DNA of 64,000 nucleotides from Nyssa sinensis (taxonomy: Eukaryota > Streptophyta > Magnoliopsida > Cornales > Nyssaceae), in assembly GCA_008638375.1 (NCBI GenBank), contig CM018052.1, forward strand, positions 19,203,571-19,267,570. Reading direction: 5' to 3'. The notes under the pieces were generated by a model. It was not told the DNA's origin and did not search any database. It saw only the letters and a program-made list of their open reading frames with translations. Positions 1 through 10,484 of this stretch are shown here, piece by piece; position 1 is the stretch's first letter; the number at the start of each line of letters is the position of its first letter. The translations under genes were made by a program, and so were the position numbers.

Positions 1-330
1 CATTACAGTCTTTCAATTCAGTTCATTGACTTAAGCATCGGAGCGGTTACCGCCGAAGTCAACCCGGTGGTCCTCTGATCTTCTTTTTGAGTGTTCCATA
101 AGGATCCGAGCTCGGAGCATACGTGGGCCAAAAAGTCCAGCATCACAGATAATAGAAGAAGAATGTAAAAAGTTTACATTCCAATGCAAACTGTCCAAGT
201 CTTTGGCCCTTAACTCGAAGAAATTGTCTCCATTTCTTGAACCATAACTCACTCCAAAGTCCAAACCACCCCAAAATCAAGAGTATTGGGAACTCTTGCT
301 TCCAATGGTCAAATTGTCCAGGCGATCTTA
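1..330. repeat. LTR-like repeat fragment at left edge
   Basis: The stretch has GC-richer text around 35-130 (GGAGCGGTTACCGCCGAA, then CCGGTGGTCCTCTGATC) of the kind found at the 3' end of plant gypsy LTRs. That comparison is from memory of the style of such ends, not an alignment. There is no reading frame of note and the left boundary is outside the window. It could equally be other repeat debris. Confidence 0.3.
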
Positions 331-672
331 GGCGATGGATCTAATTTACTATCTAGGCAACTGCCCAAGCGGCCATACGACTGTCCAGCCAAAAAAATTG
401 TACAAAAATGATCTAATCTTTATTTTAATTCATAATTTCACATAATATGTTTTATTAATAAGAAATTAAATCAACAAAAACAAAATTCTTATTCCTACAT
501 ACAAATATGGAGAAAAAAAATACATACATACAATAGCAACTATGTATTACTAATATTATTTTATACTAGCAAAAAAATATACTTTTTGAATTTTAGAAAA
601 ATTGTAGCACATTCAAATCATTCTCCTCTCAATCTAAACTCTCAAAAGAGTGAGTACTGAGGCAAGCTACTA
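331..672. other. AT-rich spacer, nothing recognised
   Basis: AT-rich DNA without a convincing reading frame, RNA gene or element end. Confidence 0.5.
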
Positions 673-1056
673 GCAGTTTCGTGGTAACAGTACTCTTGAA
701 AATAATTTGGAGTTTATAGATTTAAGTCAATAAACAATTGCACCTGTTCTATTTGGTTCACTAGGTAATATAATGATAAATCCTATCTTCTTGTTTTTTC
801 CACCCACAATTTTCATGTACATTGTTGGCTTTTATAACTTATAATTGGGGACTTGTTGGCCTGTTCAATGTCTCCCAAGCCATTTTATATCAACCTTTTT
901 TTTTGGGTCCTTTCTTTTTCTCTTTTTTGACCTAATGAGGTGGAGAATTTTTTTCCCCACATGATTGATAACCATTTTTCATTCATATGTAGATTTTTAT
1001 TTAATGATGTATTAACTGTTAGTGAATGTAGCTTACTCTCTCCCCTAACCCCACCT
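673..1056 (+). repeat. ~400-bp duplicated segment, copy 1
   Basis: This block is repeated in the same orientation at 18374-18776 with long matching runs (for example CACCTGTTCTATTTGGTTCA and GATTGATAACCATTTTTCAT in both). By eye they are roughly 85-90% alike with small indels. Copy 1 stops at CCTAATT exactly where the T run of the neighbouring LINE tail begins; copy 2 continues into GTGTAAAG. It has no credible coding content. Confidence 0.8.
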
Positions 1057-1057
1057 A

Positions 1058-1640
1058 ATTTTTTTTTTTTTTTTGATAACCAAATACTAGAACAGAGAAA
1101 AAACAAAGCAAGAAAGAAATCAAGACACCTCTACTACCAAAGCAGCATCAACTTGCAACAAAGAAGAGCAAAAGACTGGGAGATCCTCAATCCAAAAAAC
1201 CTCATATGGGGACTTCTTGGCAAAACCTACTAAGGCATGAGCCACCGCATTAGCCTCACGCCTAATATGAAACCATGATATTCGAAAAAAATTCTTCATT
1301 TCCAACTTCACTTCCTCTAAAAGGACACCCATCTTAGAAAGATCCAAGGCTGGAGAGGAAAAAGCAAAAACAACTTGTCAATATTCACTTTCCAAAATCA
1401 GATCTCTAATGTCAATCTCTTTCGCAAAGATCAACGCTCGCAGCACTGCTAAAATCTCCACATGTAAGGCTAAGAAACATGGATCCATCTTCGAACTAAA
1501 ACCACCCATAACCTCACACTTCCAATCCCGAATGACCCCTCCCCCACTCCACCAAAACTATTACCCAAACACTAGCTCCCATCAACAGGGGCAGAGACAA
1601 GATTCTAGTTCAGTGGAGGCAATCTAAAACTCACTAAAGA
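1058..1640 (-). mobile_element. 5'-truncated LINE: RNase H domain and poly(A) tail
   Basis: On the minus strand this reads as the C-terminal RNase H-like domain of a plant L1-type LINE. In order one sees a VDG start near 1575, GGGVIRDWKCEVMGG, FLALHVEILAVLRALIFAKE, DLILESEY, and then an open stretch 1347-1120 with WFHIRREANAVAHALVGFA and WIEDLP, the usual end of this domain. Stop codons and frame changes near 1570-1600 and 1380 make it non-functional. The element ends in a 17-T run at about 1058-1074 (poly(A) on its own strand), the LINE hallmark. Everything 5' of the RNase H domain is missing, as is common for LINE insertions. It is distinct from the longer LINE at 13255-17860, because both carry the NVDG start of the domain. 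Confidence 0.85.
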
Positions 1641-1904
1641 AATTAAATTTGATTTTGGAAAATCTATAAAAGTTAAAGATTACATCATGTATCTCAAATA
1701 ATTGAGAAGGATAAAAATCTTAAATGTTTGATCATGTCATTTACAAAAATAGTATATATTTGCAATTGTCACACGTGTACTACATGTGATTCGCCTCTCT
1801 TGGACGCCTCATATACATATTTTACTACTTTTCAAAAAAAACTTTGCACATGATTTGACATTACTTCCATAAAAATCCTAATTCCTATTTTCTAATGTTC
1901 ATAC
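1641..1904. other. Spacer, nothing recognised
   Basis: AT-rich DNA between the LINE end and the hAT-type remnant. No frame or repeat is recognised. Confidence 0.4.
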
Positions 1905-3130
1905 AAAAATCTTCATAATTGTTTTCGACAAGTCTTCATATTTTGGAAGCATTGTATGGTCATCTCATTATCAATGGTATCCAAATTGTCTTTCTCGATA
2001 TATGTAATCAAGCAATCATTCATCCATTGATCTCCCATTTGCATGCGCAATCAATTCTTTACTATGTTCATTGCTGAAAATGCTCTTTCAACTGTTGCAG
2101 TTGCAACTGGTAAGATAAGTGCAAGTTTCCCAAACAAACACACTAATGGTTACACAACATTCCTTTTGGCCTCAACTAACTTCTCAGTAAGGTCTCCAAT
2201 TCCTTTAAGTTCTGAAAAATCATTGTTGGAGAACATCAAGTATAAAGGTCTTAAGTTGATTATCAGGTGCTATGAGCTCCATAGTGGAAAATTTTGATAG
2301 GTACAACTGAGCAAGATGAATCAACTTCTCTTTATTAAAAAAAAAGAATGAACCAACTGGATTTAGGCATGCCACACAAAGAAGTAGCTCAGTGTTTGCC
2401 TCTATGAAACGGGAGTTAAGCTCTTGAAGTTGCATATCTAACACCATATAAAATAATCCAACATGATAATGGTGGAAATTAGTGACTTCTTGAGCTCTAC
2501 GTCGTGGCTGCCCTCGAACTACAAATGTCTCATCCATATTTGGGACAACAATATCAAGTTTGCCACAAAAGGTAGAAACCTCACTAAGTAAGGCTTCTCA
2601 TCCATCATCCCTCATCATTTGTAGTCGTTGCTTTAAGTTCATAGCATTTACAATGTCTTGATCTTTCCTCTGTAATGCTTGAGACAATTCATTTATAATT
2701 CCTAGCACACCTTTCATTAAGTGTAAGCTGAATACAAAATCAAAAGATTGAATTAAATCTAGTAATACAGATGATTCACCTCTTTGCTTAGAGCTTGTAC
2801 CATCCTCCACAACAAGCTCAAGAACATCAATAGTAAAGGAGAATATAACAATCAAGCTTATGAGAGTACCACAATGTGAGCCCCAACGTGTATCGCCAAC
2901 TCATTGAAGATTACTTTCTTGATGCAATCCATGCCCAATAGAAATCTCCCATTTTCTTAATGCATCAATAACCTTGCTAGTTTGCTTCTCTCTAAAAGTA
3001 TATTGATGTTTACATGAAGCCCCAACAACATTCAACAAACTTCCAAGAAGATTAAAGAGCAAAGAAACTTGGTCATGATATTTTGCAATAGTTACAAGTG
3101 CCAATCCCATGCTTTTACTGTTGTACATGT
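1905..3130 (-). pseudogene. ZMYM1-like (hAT-type) transposase-derived pseudogene, C-terminal half
   Basis: Minus-strand fragments follow the C-terminal half of plant zinc finger MYM-type 1-like proteins, domesticated or decayed hAT transposases with a TTF/DUF4371 region. In protein order: 3128-2901 (SLLNVVGASCKHQYTFREKQ), 2855-2598 (LLDLIQSFDFVFSLHLMKGV, ELSQALQRKDQDIVNAMNL), 2537-2220 (LHHYxV-type motif as FHHYHVGLFYMVLDMQLQEL, CVACLNP), then ATATVERAFSAMNIVKN near 2090-2050 and MGDQWMNDCLITYIEKD near 2030-1970, the hAT dimerisation region. Frame breaks occur at about 2865, 2540, 2300 and a stop at about 2048. The N-terminal half is absent beyond 3130. This is a dead remnant. Confidence 0.85.
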
Positions 3131-3879
3131 GTTTTCTTGATAAAAACTAGATATTGGAAGAAAAAATAATTGAAAGTAAAACCCAATTTGTGATTAGAGA
3201 AAGCTTAGAAGGAGAGTTGTAAAAGGATAAGACACTGGGATTTGGAGTCATAATTCCAACTTTCAAGGGAGAGATATACCAGTAGTATGACTCATATAAT
3301 CATTGAATCAAGGTTTTGTAAAAAATAAATTTCAACGAAAAGTCAATAAAATTTACATACCATCACCACTACTGGAATGATCTTAACATCAATTTTAATA
3401 ATCTTACAATAATATTGATCAAATTACAGGAGTATTGACTTCAACATCAATATCACAATTCATAAGCTTCTTTTGAACAATATTATAAATAAATCAAATA
3501 TGAACATCTCACAATTTAGTAATTTTTTATATTATTTGAAAAAAATTAATACAAAAACAATTATACGTCAAAATGGTAATAGATCCTCCAAGCTGCATAT
3601 CTGCATCAATGGGGTATTTAGAGTTAGAATAAGATATGAGAAGAATAAGATGAAAATCTACAAGTGTTTTAGAGGTTAGGTATGAATTTTCATAAAATGG
3701 AAGCTGGGTTGGAAAAATATGAATATCTTTAAGTCTTTTAGGGATTTGGATTATCTCTGCCCTTATACGTGTGAAGAAAAGAAAGAGATCAAAGATGGAG
3801 TGTAAGAGTGAACAATGAGCATAGGAAAACCATAGATTGTAGAGAGACAAAGCCATATTATGTATTTAGTCCTAGATAG
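3131..3879. other. AT-rich spacer, nothing recognised
   Basis: Long but low-complexity reading frames occur on both strands (3473-3679 plus, 3856-3527 minus). They overlap each other, match no family I know, and are best read as chance. Confidence 0.4.
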
Positions 3880-4085
3880 CCTCTTGCATGTCAATAAAGC
3901 ATCTGTTCATATAACCTAAGGAGCGGGCAAGTTTTTTGAAAAAAATTATCTACTAGGGGCAAGCTTTAAAAGAAAATTTTAGTGGGGGAAAACTTTAAAA
4001 ACTTCTAAAAAACTACAAAATTATGAATTCACCCTTTTTTTTCAAAATTGCAGTGGGGGCATGTGCCCCTACGATAAATTTATCC
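3880..4085. mobile_element. Small non-autonomous element remnant
   Basis: A short block with GGGCAAG near its left end and ...GGGGGCATGTGCCCCTACG...ATCCCTGCCC at its right end. It resembles the GGGG/CCCC-rich ends seen at 33003-34309 and 44937-45464. It separates the LINE RNase H fragment (4086-4141) from what should follow it. Boundaries are approximate and no target duplication was found. Confidence 0.35.
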
Positions 4086-4141
4086 CTGCCCATCAACATT
4101 CAATTTAAATAACCCATTAATTGGAGCAAACCGAGACACAG
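4086..4141 (-). pseudogene. LINE RNase H domain start, piece separated by LTR insertion
   Basis: On the minus strand 4141-4086 reads VSRFAPINGLFKLNVDG, the W-x-P-P...G-x-x-K-x-N-V-D-G start of a LINE RNase H domain. The LINE at 13255-16592 ends, in the same orientation, shortly before the point where this domain should start. The simplest reading is one LINE split by the solo LTR 4142-13254. The rest of the domain is not found to the left. Confidence 0.6.
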
Positions 4142-6589
4142 TGTCACATCCCAGAACCCACCCTATGCGGATTAGGGAGAATGACTGGCCAGTTGGGCAC
4201 TTCGTCAATACACTAACCTTTAATAGCATATTGATGACGTGTCTAACCCAAGGCCTTTTTAACATTTCCAAGTAAATTGCATTCTGTTACATAAAATCGT
4301 GCAGCAAAATTCTCGTTTGTTAAAAAAATTTAGTTTGAATGCAGTCATACTTGGTAGAGCATAATTAGAATGTGCATCAAAATTACAATAACATAATCTT
4401 CAATTATTACATTTTTGATGAACATTGCTAATTATCATTTTCCTGTCACATAATTCTGACATTTATGGTCTTAGGTTGTCTCCCTCATATTTGAGATACA
4501 AATCCCTCTTTCACCAGTGCCATTACTCATCTTGATTTAATACCAGTTGGGTTTGAAAACCTCATGGTAAATACTGAAATACACAGGATAAAATCCTGTG
4601 AGCTTTATTGAAAAACTCGTGAGTAACACCAGTCCCCTATCATGGGTTTTTGGAAAAACTCATTTTCTATAAACTCTCATGGATAGCAATAGAAAAGGTT
4701 TGTACTGAAAGCTATTGGCATTCATAAAGCATAAACATATAACCGGGAGTTGCAAGATATATATTGGAAATCATGCAAAAGTTTTTGGCAGATAGTTTTG
4801 CAAGTTAAGAATGATGTCGTAAAATCTGATACAGGTGAGCAAATAAAACATGCCACATTCTTAAAAAATGTTGTCCTTTAGGACTTTGGGTTGTCACATG
4901 GTAACCTGTAAACTAAAGCTGTGAAAAATATTTTGTGCCATACATCTTATAAGCTCTATCCCTAGGGATTGTAAATGTCACCTTGGCAACCTCTATGTAA
5001 TTTAGAGCTCTGGGCCTACATAATATTCTCACCAGATTCAGACTCCTAGTTTAGTCACTTGTAAAGACTTATTGGAAGTCTACTGGATTTTAACCCCTGA
5101 CAGGGTGTCATAAAGCACATAAACTGAAACATTCTTGCAAAATATTCTTTAGGTTATCCATGCTATGAAACATTTAAAGAGACGTTACTTAAAAGCATGC
5201 AATTCAACCATTTATTTCAGTATTCTATAAACAAACACGTAGTTAAAACATTTAGCATAATAGTCTGAAATATATTATAAAGTTGTAAAGAACTGCATGT
5301 AATGTTATAAAACTATAAAGAACTACATTTCATGGAACTGTTTTCACTTCAAGGTTTAGGGTTACTCACCTGTGGTCCGGTGTCCACAGTCATTCCTTTA
5401 TTCATCTACTTCACATGCCTCGGCATTCCTAAAGCATGGGTTAAAATACATCAATACTATATTAGTATAAGACTAGGCTTAATCTTTGCCTACTTAACGT
5501 ACTTAGTCTTTTTTGGACTTAGTTTTATTGTTTAAGATTCCCTTGTGTCCTTTAATTAGGGTTCCTAATACTTTTTAGTTCTTAGTGTGGTTTACTTAAG
5601 TCTCAGGGACATGTTTGTCATTTCTTGGATTGTTATTGGGTCTTATTTTCCTTAGGGAACGTCACTCTTAAGTCTGGAATATTGAAAACAATCAATTTAG
5701 GTTTTTCCAGATCTTAATTAGTCTATCTATGGCTTATACTGAGTCTAAAGGCATTTTTGTAATTTTACACTTTTGTGCGGGACCACATTCGGGTACCCGG
5801 GTGCCCAGTTTGACTTCACCATTAAATTCAAAGTGTCTAAAAAAAACAATAACTATGCCCCTTTCTATATTTCTCGGTTTGTCTAGTAGCCCCTACAAAA
5901 CTAAGGGCAATTTGCAAATTTTACGTTTTTATATGTTTGTGTTTTCGGTACCTCGTTCGACTAAACATGCTCCACTATTGAGTTTGGACGTTAAAAAAAT
6001 GTCAAGGTAAGTACCATTACAGTCATCAGAGTTCCATTGGTAGCTTAATTAATGCACTAGGACATAGTTGGTGTCACGACCCGACACCCGGCCTATACGG
6101 ATTAGGGATCCATGATCGGCCACCAAGGCCTTACAATGATCAAATCATCTTTAGTTATTACCATTCATCAAACGCAGTGGAATTTTTTTATTTTATTTTC
6201 TTTTTCACATTCATAAAGTAAGCTACGTAACTCTAATGAGTCAATTAAACATTATTTTTGAAAGATACAGTTTCCATGTCACCATGCAGTGTTGAGTAGT
6301 ATAACATTACACAATTTAATTTCCAAAATTGAAAGCCATCTAATCTATCTTCAGTCAAGGACTCATAAAAAAAACTCACTTCATCCCTTAAGCACTTAGT
6401 AGGCATCACTTGAAAACGAGTCTATCTAATCCTTACCTGAAAACATGGTAAACATCTGTAATGAGCTCGACGGCTCCGTGAAAATTTCATAACATGCCAA
6501 GGGTTTCAAAACTACTATGTAGTTCTATACTGAAATGTCTATACTCATATAGAATTAGAATACGTCATATTAAAATACAATAGTTCAAA

Positions 6590-6880
6590 GAATAGTATCA
6601 AATTCATTTTCAATAGATCTTAGTTCAATCATAGTCGTAAATCAATAATCAATAACATAGTTCGATCATAGTCACAGTTCAATAATCAATGTCATAATTC
6701 AATCATAATAATGGTTCAATAACATAGTTCTATAACACTAATCAATATTACAGTTCAATTATAGTCATACTTCAAAGTCATGGTTCAATGTCAATATCAT
6801 GGTTCAATCTTAATCACAGTTCAATAATTCTTAGTTCGATGATTCAAAATTCAATCATAGTTCATATTCGATATTCATAA
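6590..6880. repeat. Degenerate short tandem repeat (GTTCAATxATAGTCA type)
   Basis: Many imperfect copies of a 15-25-base motif around GTTCAATCATAGTCA/ATAATCAAT follow each other inside the nested LTR. The units are too diverged to give an exact period by eye. Confidence 0.6.
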
Positions 6881-6900
6881 AAGTTAAAACCAATAAATTC

Positions 6901-7209
6901 CTCTTCTATGGCCAGCAAATTAGAACCTCGCTGATTGAGATCGATATTCGATAAGACTAGTTCGATAATGTCGTTTTGTGAGGCTCACCACCAATATACC
7001 CCGTGGTTAGGGTTCGATAAAGTCATAATCTATTCAATAATAACCAATCATAGAAGATTCTATGGTCAGCAAATTAGAACCTCGTTCACTGAGATCGATA
7101 TTCGATAAAACTAGTTCGATAATGTCGTCTGTACGGCTCACCACCAATATACCCCGTGGGTAAGGTTCGATAAAGTCACAATCCATTCAATAATGACCAA
7201 TCATAGAAG
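6901..7209. repeat. Tandem duplication, ~150-bp unit
   Basis: Two adjacent copies (about 6901-7050 and 7051-7209) share CAGCAAATTAGAACCTCG, GAGATCGATATTCGATAA, GGCTCACCACCAATATACCC and ACCAATCATAGAAG. Copy 2 has small indels. It lies inside the nested LTR. Confidence 0.85.
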
Positions 7210-8120
7210 GGTGATCCATTCAAAACATCAAAATCATATCCAAAACCAATAATCATCAATAACAAGCTCAGTTATCCAAATAAGAGTTCTATATCTAGTA
7301 TGTAGTCAAAACAATTCAAAGGTCGGTAAAAAACCATATAGTGTTTTGAGTATCTTACAAAACATTTTCTTGAATCAAAGAGAAGACAATATAGATATCG
7401 ATGGATCATTTAAAATATATATTAGGTATAATGTATCTGTTATCAAAGGCCATAAAGGAAATGACAATATATATTGATAAGTCATTAAAAACGATATTAA
7501 CTAAAATGCGTTTATTATCAGAGTCATTTAAGAGTTCAATATTTATATCTATAATAAAATTCACCTTAAACATAGCATGAAATAGTCACTTGAAGTCCAA
7601 AAGCTTATGCCCAAAACCCTTCCTTCAGTCGAAGGTCCCTATAATCACAATTCAAAATCTTGTTACAATTTTGTTTAAAGTATCACATAATTTAATCGTT
7701 AACTTAGAGTTTTTTCTATTCCAATTACACACTTTGAGTAGCCTCATTAAATCTTAAGGATGTATTGGTCATTTTTTAGTTTGTTACCAGATCTTATTTT
7801 TCTCAAAAGGATGTTACCGTTAAGTCTAGAGTATCGAAGATAATTAGTTTAGGCTTTTTCGGATCTTAATTTGCATACATGTAGATTATATTAAGGGTAG
7901 GGGCATTTTTTACAATTTTTTTATTTTACGTGTCTTAATTTTGGGGTTCCGTCTTATAAACGGACCTCGCCATTGGGTCTAGAATATCGAAAAAATTCAG
8001 AATACACTATCCTTTTATTTTATTTAGGCAATGGGAACATTTTATCAAAATTAAATTAATTAAATTATTTTATTTAATAATATATATATATATATATATA
8101 TTGTTACTATTTTAATACAA

Positions 8121-8220
8121 GTGCCACGGTAGCACAGTGGCACAAGTGTGGAGTGTAAGTCTCTTACGTGCGAGAGGTCAGTGGGTCAAACTTAGGGAGC
8201 TGCGGCTCCCTTTTTTTTTT
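8121..8220 (+). other. tRNA-like block with pol III A and B boxes
   Basis: TAGCACAGTGG at 8130-8140 fits the tRNA A box; GGTCAAACT at 8184-8192 is a degenerate B box, 43 bases further on. It is followed by GGGAGCTGCGGCTCCC and a T run (8211-8225). The related block on the minus strand at 41012-41110 has a perfect B box, so this copy is the more decayed one. It could be a tRNA-derived SINE head captured by the LTR family. It is not a functional tRNA gene as far as can be seen, since no clean cloverleaf was folded by hand. Confidence 0.6.
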
Positions 8221-8340
8221 TTTTTCTAATTCTCAATATGCCAAATAGTGGACAAGGCAGGAAAACAGAGATAGGATATCCCAATCCTGCCTGGGTTATT
8301 AAATCAAGGGTCCTATCCGAGTAGCCAAACAAACGAAATC

Positions 8341-10484
8341 CCCTTTCAATTTTAAAATCCAACGTCTAAAACGGCATAATTCTATTTACCCGTTACTGGG
8401 CTTGGGCGGGTTCCGACCCAAACCCAAAATCGACCGAATCGGACCCGACCCCGAATAGTCTTTTTCTTCTTCGTTTTTTCGATGAGTCTCCGGTCACCCT
8501 CTCCGTCAATGGTGGCCGAAAATTGTAAAATTTTAATATTTTAAAAACCTATTTCCTTGCGGTTTTACAGTTAATTTTTGATTTTAAATTCTTCTAAACT
8601 TGTTTTAGAGTCCTTTGATAGTATTTTGGCCTTTCGAATCGCAGTGATCGGACGGTTTTCTCCGATTCACGCTTTTCCGGTCACTACTGAAAGCTCATTA
8701 TTTCTCCCTTATTTCTCTACCCAAATGGCTCATTTTTGAACCATTCTGATCCATAGTTCAATGGTTGCAACTTTATGGCTTCAAACAAAGCTTTTCATTC
8801 ATTTTTCAAGGTGGCTGATTATTTTCTAAACCTGCAACTGGCTATAAAATGCTTATTTTTTAGCCAAATGACCCAATTCTTTTTGCATTATGCTCCATTT
8901 CCATTCTACTTTTGATCCGCGTTCACAAAATAGAGTTTGGTTTCAGTTTGTTTCAAACCCAATTTCTAAGGTCATCAATGGCGGGTCATGTGGTGTTTTA
9001 TTATTTAAGGCCCTTCTAGATCTTATTCTTACCCCCAAGCTGTGGTATATCACTAACAAAGACCATGTCCCCTTTTAATTTTAAAATCCAACTTCCAAAA
9101 CGACGTAGTTCTATTTACCCGTTACAAGGCCTGGGTGAGTTCTAACCTGAACCCAAACCCGAAAACAACCCGACCTAAATAGTCTTCTTCTTCTTCATTT
9201 TTTCGATGAGTCTCCGGTCACCCTTTCCGTTAATGGTGGCCGAAAATTACAATATTTTAATATTTTAAAAACCGATTTCCTTGCAATTTTAAAGCTATTT
9301 TTTGATTTTAAACTTTTCTAAATGTGTTTTAGAGTCCTTTGATAGCATTTTGGCCCTTTGAATCATAGTGATCAGACGGATTTCTCCGATTTACGCTTTT
9401 TCGGTCACCGCTAAAAGCTCACTGTTTCTCCACCAAAATGGCTCATTTTTGAACCATTGTGATCCATAGTTCAAGGGCTGCAACTCTGTGGCTTCAAAAC
9501 AAAGCTTTTCGTTCATTTTTCGAGGTGGCCGATTATTCTCTAAACTTCCAACTGGCTATAAAATGTTCATTTTTTAGCCAAATGACCCAATTCGTTTTGC
9601 ATTATGCTCCATTTCCATTCTACTTTTGATCCCCGTTCATAAAATATAGTTTGGTTTCAGTTTCTTTCAGACCCAGTTTCTAAGGTCATCAATGGCGGGT
9701 CATGCGGTATTTTATTATTTAAGGCCCTTCTAGATCCTATTCTTACCGCCAAGCTATGGTATATCACTACCAAAGACCATGTCCCTTTTTAATTTTAAAA
9801 TCCAATGTCCAAAATGACGTAGTTCTATTTACCCGTTACTGGGCCTGGGCGGGTTCCGACCCAAATAGTCTTCTTCTTCATTTTTTCGGTGAGTCTCCGA
9901 TCACCCTCTCCATCAATATTGGCTAAAAATTATAAAATTTTAATATTTTAAAACCTATTTCCTTGCGGTTTTAAAGCTATTTTTTGATTTTAAACTCTTC
10001 TAAACTTGTTTTAGAGTCCTTTGATAGCATTTTAGCCCTTCGAATCACAGTGATCAAAAGATTTTCTCCAATGTATTCACACTTTTCCGATCACCACTGA
10101 AATCTCATTATTTCTCTCTCATTTCTCCACCAAAATGGCTAATTTTTTAACCATTGTGATCCATAGTTCAAAGGCTGCAACTCTATGGCTTCAAAACAAA
10201 GCTTTTCATTCATTTTTCGAGGTGGTCAATTATTCTCTAAACTTGCAACTGGCTATAAAATGCTCATTTTTTGCCAAATGACCCGATTTTTTTTGCATTA
10301 TGCTCCATTCTCATTCTATTTTCGATCCCTGTTCACAAAATATAGTTTGGTTTCAGTTTCTTTCAGACCCAGTTTCTAAATTCATCAATGGTAGGTCATG
10401 TGGTATTTTATTATTTAAGGCCCTTCTAGATCCTATTCTTACCCCACGCTATGGTATATCACTAACAAAGACCATGCATGCATT
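8341..10484. repeat. Three tandem copies of a ~715-730-bp unit
   Basis: Copies start at about 8341, 9070 and 9784: TTTAAAATCC lies at 8351, 9080 and 9794. They end near GACCATG at about 10474. Each contains CCCGTTAC, GAGTCTCCG, GGCTATAAAATG, GCATTATGCTCCATT and GGCCCTTCTAGATC. The unit is single in the third LTR (about 40,200-40,900, reverse orientation), so the triplication is specific to this copy. Open frames such as 8890-9078 and 10185-10497 are repeat text, not genes. Confidence 0.9.

Noticed and set aside
8121..8220. A functional tRNA gene
   Set aside because: The A and B boxes are present, but the B box is degenerate and no clean acceptor stem or anticodon loop could be paired by hand. 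Kept only as a tRNA-like block.
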